This document shows, piece by piece, positions 56,343-64,000 of a stretch of DNA of 64,000 nucleotides. The notes below the pieces were generated by a model that was not told the DNA's origin, did not search any database, and saw nothing but the letters and a program-made list of their open reading frames with translations. Numbering within the stretch: position 1 is the stretch's first letter; each line of letters opens with the position of its first letter. Where the stretch lies: positions 75,001-139,000 of the forward strand of contig JAQFWX010000074.1 in assembly GCA_027605045.1 (NCBI GenBank). Reading direction: 5' to 3'. Origin of the DNA: Phallus indusiatus (lineage: Eukaryota > Basidiomycota > Agaricomycetes > Phallales > Phallaceae). Position numbers and translations under genes: made by a program.

Positions 56343-58004
56343 GTTGTATTGAATATGAGAGTGTTGGAGGTGGTATTCACAGATATAAGGACACCTTTAT
56401 GGTGATTTTGGTCAAATTTCGAACCACCTCTACAGTATAAAACACCGATTTATATAAACGATTGAAGTAACTAATAAACGTTATTACTTCTTACAGGTAC
56501 AGGTACGGGGTTTATACACCCTCACCAGGCGCGTTCTAGACTTAACATTGAATGTATTGAACGTTTAGGCTGATAACTCAGAACTATGTGGGTTCAATTA
56601 ATCGGTCGATTCCGTGAAGTCGCATGCGGATCTTTCATTATCAATCAGTGAACTATTTCATGCCAAGTTAACACAACATAAACCCATAAAAAGCTGAGCT
56701 AGCGCCTTATTTCGTTTAAAAGCCATCAAAAAATTTTGCGACAAATTACTACTACACGTGTATACACTATACTATACTCTGAATCATATTATATACCATA
56801 TATTTTGAATTATATTGATTATATGCCACCTATTACATAGTAAAGTATTCAAGTTAGCACCTGCTCATACGACTCAAGGTACAGGACAGATGAATAGCTA
56901 AAATGAAGCCACGTTTGCATTTTAAGTAATATACCTGTACTACGGCAATGTCAGACAATGGGAAACTCCCCAACAAACCATGAATCGATCCAAACATACT
57001 CGCTCACACATTAGACTTAGAGCTTGAATGGATTCATAGTCCCGGTTTCCCTTTCAGTTTCATAGATGGATGACTATTCTATGTTCAGAGTGGTTACTGG
57101 TTGTTAATATCCGTGATATTGATTGCTTTTGCATGGAACCTATGCATACTAATATATAACATATATAACATATATGAACGCTTGTTTGCAGTCGCCACTG
57201 AATGTTCAAAAAAAATTACATTGGGAAACACATCACGGCCTCAATACTTCTCACAAGTTGCTATTATCACTTCAGGCTATCCCTAAAAAGAATGAACACG
57301 GTAAGGCAATAATCATACCTAAATGTGCGGATAATACTTGACCGTCCTTGGCTTTTATAGTAGTGCCTAGTGCCCCCAGGACACTATATGCCGCCTCTTT
57401 TGCCACTTTCACTCCTGTATTCTCATGAAGCGTCCTACGCATATCTCATAACGCCTGTATTATCAGTATCAAATTTTTTTCTGATGGTTTATAATTAAAT
57501 CAATGCGTTTACATTGTGTTTTTTGGCAATTCAAACCTTAAAAACCCAATAGAAGCCCACAAAACGCAATGTAAATACCTTGATCTAATTACAAACAATC
57601 AAAGATTTTCATGACAATTAGAGAAGCATAGCGTCCATACAGGATGTACTGAGAATATCCTTACATTTGAAAAAAAAACTGTCTGCCAGAACAAGGTACC
57701 AGATCGTATGGCATAATAGCAAGTCAGTGACTTAACAATGTTGGCTCTGCAGAACGGATCTAGAGGGTCAGGCTCCAATATTTATGTATAACGATTCTTC
57801 ATGATAGCCGCGTTGATAGATAAGAGGTTATAGCTTCTCTTGGTCCTCGAAATGCGATGTCGTTCACACAATATTTATAAATGTATGAACAACCCAAGGA
57901 AGGAACTGATTACACACATATACGGGTCTTGCAAGTACCAATAAAAATACAAGGATAAAGTCTGACAATGTTGCGAAAAGCTACCACACTGGCTTTAGTT
58001 AGAT
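56343..58004. promoter_or_regulatory. spacer with the copy B promoter
   Basis: TATATAA on the minus strand (56450-56456), 108 bases before the copy B ATG, and CCTTTATGGTGATT (56394-56407). The rest is AT-rich; a small ATATAACAT tandem lies near 57152-57178. No gene is supported. Confidence 0.55.
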
Positions 58005-59352
58005 TCAACGTTGCCGCTCCGAGTCCCCTTCTGCAAGGTGTGGCACACCGGCGATGACACTGTTGATTCTAACGACGGCACCGGGAACAGTGTATCTGGG
58101 TTCGACAACGACATTCGCAGAAGCACGAAAAACAAGGGCAGAAGAAGATCCACCAAAGTGGAACATGCCCAGCTCCTCCCCTCGCACGACGTGCTGTCCT
58201 TCATGAACGGTAGCTTGACAGCTTGAGACTTCGCACATCCCAATAGCAATGAAACAGATGAGGCTTATTTCAGCATTGTCAGCTTCTATGAAGAAAAGCT
58301 GGCGAGTGGCGGTGTTAGCAATGTACGTGAGTGATTTGAAGTAGGGAAAGAGCTCGTCGGAATCAGGGGGAGGAAGTGGAGTGTTTAGGGTGCTGGGTGC
58401 TTGAGCAAAATACGCTCCTGGGACATTAACAATTTTCCTTATTAGTCCATTGACCGGAGAGTGCCAGCGATGATATCCTGTGATGCGAAGAAGCCCTTGA
58501 AGGATGCTTCCGCCTATGAATTCTTTAGTGTTGGAGTCATTTCCTAATAGATGTATAAGTGAATATTTCTGGTCTTTGATGAATAATTCGTCAATTAGTT
58601 GTATGTTTGTCTGATATGCATATGTGTTCGTTTCGCAAGGGGAACCGATGAGACTCGAATCATCTAGTGGACCTGTGGGACGATCAATTTCGGGTGACCT
58701 GTATCGGCGAGTGAAGAAATCCTCGAAGCAACTGAAACCATAAAAAGACTCATCGGGATTACAGACAAACACTTGCTCGAATGTGCGGTCGTCATATTCC
58801 GCCATTAGAGCACCCAACGCGGCCGTACTAAACCATCCCGAGGATTCGGCAGTGAGCACATTACAGGAATCTGGCGAAGTGAGGTGTGAAGCCCAAACGT
58901 CAAACATTCGCTTTAAGTGCCGGTTGACGTTTTCTCTTGTGTAGGTGCAGAATCCGCTGCGTGTGTTTGCACTTCGTGCGATAACTTTGTAAACAGGAGT
59001 ATTGAGAGTACCGAAAGTCGGTGCCTCGCGGAATACTTCGTCGAACATCCAAACAAGTTCGACATAATTGCGAGGCTCAAAAAAGGAGGAGGATATCCAG
59101 GAATGAGGGAAGTCTGCTTTCAAGAAGAAAAAAACACACCGGTTCAGTCGCCCCTTCAAACATATTAACAAACTCCGTGAAGACAGTGGGGCTTTTCTCA
59201 ATGAATTCCTTAAAGGCTTGGACCTCGGGAAGCAGAGTCTCCTCTTGGTTGTAACGTTGGTGTGCTTGGACAATCAATCTTCGTATGTATTCTGACATAG
59301 CTGTCTCGTCCGGGACCCTTTCGAAAGGGTTAGCTCCTGAAGTCGCCAACAT
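58005..59352 (-). CDS. PsiD-like pyruvoyl decarboxylase, copy C
   Basis: Two exons, 59352-59140 and 59075-58005, with the intron at the same EP|PRNYVEL codon; about 427 residues. Motifs: FKEFIEKSPTVFTEFVNMFE, GFSCFEDFFTRRYRSPEIDR, GGSILQGLLRITGYHRWHSP, FHFGGSSSALVFRASANVVV. It is a few residues shorter than A and B after NVLTAESSGWFS, lacking the DEHGGDG insertion. The C-terminus is polar (PHLAEGDSERQR). It is intermediate between A/B and D in sequence. No defects are seen. Confidence 0.88.
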
Positions 59353-60183
59353 GGTCTAGAGAGCTGACAACGGGCACTGATTAAAGAAATGACTCAGATA
59401 GAACAATTCCGTCAATGGTTTATATAGACTTCTTATAAGCACCATTCTTGTCAGACCATGCGGGATCCTGACACTTTGGCAGTGTTCATCTCTGCCGGAT
59501 TTTTCTTGGATCATCCCCTTTGACAGGCTATCGCAGTCTCGAAAACACCGAGTTGCGTGAATATACCCATTATCTGTCGGAAAAAATGTAGAGGTGGAGA
59601 GCTCATGTCAAGGAAACTATTGGTGAAACGATCATGACGTGAGCGTGTGTAATCATCATCTTGTCATTGCAACTGTTCTCGCATATGTAGGGGTTCATCT
59701 AAACGCGGTTTGTTAGAATTAACGAGCAGCACTTAAATACAGTACACAGCGTTCACTTCTTACACACTACGCAGTACCATCTCAATGACAATTCAGACCC
59801 CTTTTGGTAGGTTAGAAAGAAGGACATATGGTACATGTAACCCTGTTACACGACGATACGCAGGCTTGGGTGATTCTCCGAAGTAATAGAGTTACTCATC
59901 CAAAGCAGTATGATGGTGGACTTTGCCACGACTCCGACGCGAATGTCCACCATGTAACGCGTGACGCGTGACGCATGGCGGTGGTTGAACGTCTCCGATA
60001 CTTATGTCGCCACTAGATTGAGCGCGCTAACATTGTTGACATTCAAAAGTTTATTTCCGGAAAGTAATTCGTTACATGCATGAAAATTGGTACAATCAAA
60101 AGACAATACAAAAGACATAGAGACATGATTGTCGGTGACATTCAATTTATTCAAATCCAATAATGTCAGGCACGATGCTCCAT
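59353..60183. promoter_or_regulatory. spacer with the copy C promoter
   Basis: TATATAA on the minus strand (59420-59426), 68 bases before the copy C ATG. The CCTTTATGGTGATT element of copies A and B is absent. A small GTAACGCGTGACGCGTGACGC tandem lies near 59955-59975. No gene. Confidence 0.5.
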
Positions 60184-61515
60184 TCAGGGAAGAGGAACAC
60201 CACCAATGATCTCGTTGATTTTGAGCACGGCACCAGGTATTGTGAATTTAGGTTCAATAACGACATTTGCAGCGCCGCGGAAAACAAGGGCACCAGAAGA
60301 TCCACCAAAGTGGAACATGCCCAACTCATCTCCTCGTACGACGTGTTGTCCCTCATAGACGGTGGCTTCACAGCTGGATATTTCGGTCATTCCAATGCCG
60401 ATGAAGCAAACAAGACCAAGGTTGGTATTGTCAGCGTCGATGTAGATAAGCGTGCGCGTGTTGGTATTGGCAAAGAACCTGAGTGACTTCAGGTACGGGG
60501 GAAGCTCGTCAGATTCGGGAGACGGAATCACAGAGTCAAGCGTGTCCGGTGCTTGAGTGAAGTAGGTACCTGGAACAGTTACGATTTTCTTGATGGTACC
60601 GTTAACCGGAGCGTGCCAACGGTGGTATCCCGTGGTGTTGAGGAAACTTTGAAGGACACTTCCGCCGACGAACTCTGGGGTGTAAGGGTCGTCGGCGAGC
60701 AAATGCAAAAGGGAATACTTCTCGTCCTTAATGAATAGTTCATCGATCAGCTGAACATTTTGCTGATATGCGTATGTATTGGATTCACAGGGAGCACTGA
60801 TGAGGCGCAAGTCATCAATGGGACCCGTGGGTCGGTCGATTTCAGGAGACCGGTAGCGGCGATTGAAAAAGTCCTCGAAGGATAGGAAACCATAGTACTG
60901 GTCATCGGGATTGCAGATAAAGACTTCGTCAAACGGGCGGCCATCGTATTCCTTCATTAATTCCTTCAGGGCATTGCTACTAACCCATCCACCGGGTCCA
61001 TCGTTGATGACGTAACGAGAATCTTTAGAGTCAAGGAAATGAACCCAAGTCTCAAACATCTTCTTAAATTGATAGTTGACGACCTGTTTAGTGTAAGCGG
61101 AGAATCCACCTTGCGTATTCATGTTTTGCGCCATGATCATATATACGGGGGGACCTAGGGTGCCGAAAACGGGTGCTTGACGGAATATCTCGTTGAATAG
61201 CGTAAGGAGTTCTTGATAGTCCCTAGGCTAGAAAAAAAATGTTCAGAAGCTGGCACGCTAAGGGTTAATTTGTAAAAGCCATACGCTCTCAGTAGCTCCT
61301 TCAAACATTCTGACAAAATCCGTGAAAACGACGGGATCTTTTTCAATGAACTCTTTGAATTCCTTCACAGGAGGGATCAAATCTTCTCCTGCATTACGAT
61401 GTTCGCTGACCGAGGTGAGCAATGAGCTGATATAGTTGAGCAGGGACGCCTTGTTGGCAGCGATCCATCCTGCTCTTCTGAAAGATTCAGCTGAGGGTCT
61501 CGCGATGTTAGACAT
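60184..61515 (-). CDS. PsiD-like pyruvoyl decarboxylase, copy D
   Basis: Two exons, 61515-61285 and 61227-60184, join MFEGATES to PRDYQELLTLFNEIFRQAP, again at the same codon; about 424 residues. Motifs: FKEFIEKDPVVFTDFVRMFE, MIMAQNMNTQGGFSAYTKQV, FLSFEDFFNRRYRSPEIDRP, GGSVLQSFLNTTGYHRWHAP, ISSCEATVYEGQHVVRGDEL, GMFHFGGSSGALVFRGAANV, ending INEIIGGVPLP. It is the most diverged of the four. Its wording (MIMA--MNT--GFSA-T, YHRWHAPVNGTI) is nearest to characterised PsiD-type tryptophan decarboxylases as I know them, so it may be the ancestral-type copy. Intact. Confidence 0.88.
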
Positions 61516-64000
61516 AGTCTAGAACAACGATTAGTTCTGCAATCAATGGAAAAGAATGAGCATTACCGCCGTTCAGGTTAGAAAATGTTACTAGATGTGA
61601 AAGACGATCTTGCTTTGCTTTTGACCAGCTTACGACCTTCGCCTTATATACAACCAATGCACGTAGTGTACCATGTGGAACATTACTGGTATGTCATATC
61701 GCATGCATAGCTTTGAATAGGGAATTTTTAGAAGGGGATTAAGTGAGTCGGTGACGGACATCGAGGTTCAGAGTTCCAAGTCCAAGTGGTGTTCCATACC
61801 GTTCAAGCGGGGTTTCAAATGTGATTTCAGTTGAGAAAGGTCTCCACTCCGCCCATAACAACTGCTAATCTGAGACAACCTGGATTCCTTATCAAAAATA
61901 CATTTTCTTTCAAGAATTCAATTTAAGCAATGCATCGGCAGTGCGAAAATAGAAACGAAGTCAAGTCAATATCTCCAGCACCATTCACTGCCAGTGGGTC
62001 TTTGGTACCGTGGCCTACAATGATCAATCAAATCATCCTCAAACCACTGCTAGTATGCATTGATTCCCTACGGCACTAATGCCGCCATGCAATTGTCTTG
62101 CATGTCTTTACCACCTTAGTTTAGTCTTATCTTCCATCTGTACATTCTTCGTTCGTTCAGGCAACAGCACAGTTCTTTCACGGCGGATCCGTATTCTGAG
62201 AAGAAAGATGCAGAATTCAGTCATCTATGATGTGCCTTCCTTCATTAGGAATAAAGATTCGGAAAACGGCTGCTGACATCCACTGGCAGCCTTACAATGC
62301 AATCAAGGCTTCCCTAGTATTACCTAAAATTTTACGTTGCCATTAAGACCCAAGTGATATCGCCATTACACTACCATCACTAACAACAATAAGTATGCAA
62401 GGATTTACCGATGGAGAATAAGTCTGGTGGGGAGGATCCTATTGCAATGTACGGACTATGATATTCTTTTTTGGTGAGCTCGCTTGCTGACATTAGAAGC
62501 TAAACCTTGAATGTAATACTTCCTTGGGTCTCACCTGACAGGTTTTGACAACATATGCTTTTGCATTTTCAGGAACGCAGTCTAAAATGGTCGCAAAGGA
62601 GTTCCCCGCACAAGCACGTTCTAATTCAGCACCCATCCATACCTTCCTGGCCGCCTCACTGATGACTCAACGATCCAATGCATATTGCACGTACAAGAAA
62701 ATTCCATTTTTGTGATACCCCACAAGAGAGATCTCAATTCATTCATAGACATATATATTAAAAACAGCCGAAGAAATGGTGATTAACAAATGGATATCGA
62801 TGAGACCTCAAATTCAAAAGCCATTGACTATAAAGATCGATAATCGATAATCACTGACTCATTTCAGATCAAAAAATGTAACATGAACGGTGTAGCCTCC
62901 ATTAATATCCTGCTAGGCCCAACTTACTTCTCACCAACGTCTCGTGTTGTTCTGACTAATAATCGTTGGCTCGCAACCTCTAAATATTCCTCGATTCAGC
63001 CTGCAGCCGACGAGACCGAAAGCCTAACTACTGGTAAAAAATCTTTCCCACAGTTAGTTGCAAAAAAACCTGTGTATCTTTAGTTTTTTGAAACCACTTA
63101 ATGTACACAAATCCTAGAACTAATTCTTAATCGCCCCTTCATGATCTTGCTTCTTTCTTTCACGTGTGCATAGTTTCTTTTCTTCGCTTGTCTAAAAACT
63201 AAAAATGCATGGCTGAAAATATATTCGAGGTCAGCATTGTATAAGTCTTATCGATGCTCATAAAATAGACTGTCATGTATCAAGCGGTCCCGGTTCCAAC
63301 TTCAGATCTCAGATCTCAACCGCGCTGTTAGGATAAGATCTCATGCAGTATTGGAATTCGAGCATAGGGAATTACCCTTTATTAAGGCGGCCTCCTGTCC
63401 AAATATTAAAATCGAAAATCTTGATGACGTTTGTGAAATACCTTTGATCATTACCATTGAGATTACCAGTCATATTGGCATCTAGCTTCTCAACGGAATC
63501 AACCTACCCTAGTTTTAGTATTTACTGTTAAAGTTCGCCGTTCAAGAAATCACATTATCATCCTCTGTCTCGCGAAAACATATCAGCGTACAATCGAGCC
63601 ATCTCATTCGGAATAATTACCCAGATTACTGATGAGATAAATGCTTTTATAACTGGATCGGACTGTCGATGCCATGTTACTCAGCCTACCTTATTTTTTT
63701 GGGAGTTGCCAATCAGCCAAACAGTGATCCGAAGTTGCAAGCCTGATCGTTGGTTGTGCACGGACGAGAATATAATGTGAAGGCAGCTAGTAGAGTGTAA
63801 TGGAAGGTGAGCGAATTGTCACCGTTTTTCAAGGACTCTACTACTAGAGATCCACGTCCATAAGACGAAGAGACGATTGTCCAAAGCTAATCGAATTTTT
63901 TTTATAAAACGGGAAAGTTCGAAGGCTCAAACTAGCTTGAATGTTCCGATCGCGAACACGAGTATTACTCAGGCTGTTACCTATTAAAATGAGACTAGTC
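61516..64000. other. right edge of window, nothing supported
   Basis: The copy D promoter is here (minus-strand TATATAA at 61644-61650, 129 bases before its ATG). Beyond it only frames under 70 codons exist (for example 62079-62276 and 62883-63083), without recognisable domains. No repeat matching the rest of the window was seen. Confidence 0.5.

Noticed and set aside
51914..61515. A psilocybin biosynthetic cluster
   Set aside because: Only PsiD-like genes are present. No kinase, N-methyltransferase, P450 or transporter gene was found in the window, so the pathway is not claimed.

Overview
The window looks like an Agaricomycete (mushroom-forming basidiomycete) chromosome. The protein-coding genes are dense and have many short GT-AG introns of about 45-70 bases. 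They include fungal house-keeping genes, a KDZ-type transposase with CxC cysteine clusters, a chromodomain Ty3 element and a family of PsiD-like phosphatidylserine-decarboxylase-fold enzymes. No prokaryotic features, CRISPR arrays or convincing RNA genes were seen.

Layout. 1-2.0 kb holds two small related orphan genes. 2.06-8.25 kb is a gene-free graveyard: a 117-bp tandem repeat, two further LTR families lying in opposite orientations, and solo LTRs of one Ty3 family, several with 5-bp target duplications and one nested inside another. 9.1-29.2 kb is an ordinary gene block: proteasome beta-6 (PRE7-like), RAD5-like helicase/ubiquitin ligase, Utp17/Nan1-like WD40 ribosome-biogenesis protein, a membrane-anchored heparinase-II/III-like enzyme, a WSC/MID2-like membrane protein, a BBE-type FAD oxidase and an F-box protein.

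29.2-49.06 kb is a nested transposon. I read it as one KDZ element, flanked by an 8-bp duplication GCCTAATT and degenerate inverted ends, carrying two convergent genes: a GRF/Cys-cluster protein and the KDZ transposase. A young chromodomain Ty3 retrotransposon (31383-37598, TSD GCTAA, near-identical LTRs) has landed in the last codons of the transposase. A 9.1-kb Mutator-like element (39897-49004) with a SWIM-finger transposase and two accessory genes has landed near the other end. That element in turn carries a solo LTR of the Ty3 family. The Ty3 element shows a self-priming arrangement: 11 bases just downstream of the 5' LTR are complementary to 11 bases inside the LTR, located about 33 bases after a TATA box.

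49.6-51.0 kb is a TatD nuclease gene. 51.9-61.5 kb carries four tandem, same-strand, two-exon paralogues of PsiD-like decarboxylases, all with the intron at the same codon, a GGSS self-cleavage motif and an identical TATATAA upstream. No other psilocybin-type pathway gene is in the window, so their substrate is open. 61.5-64 kb holds nothing I can support.
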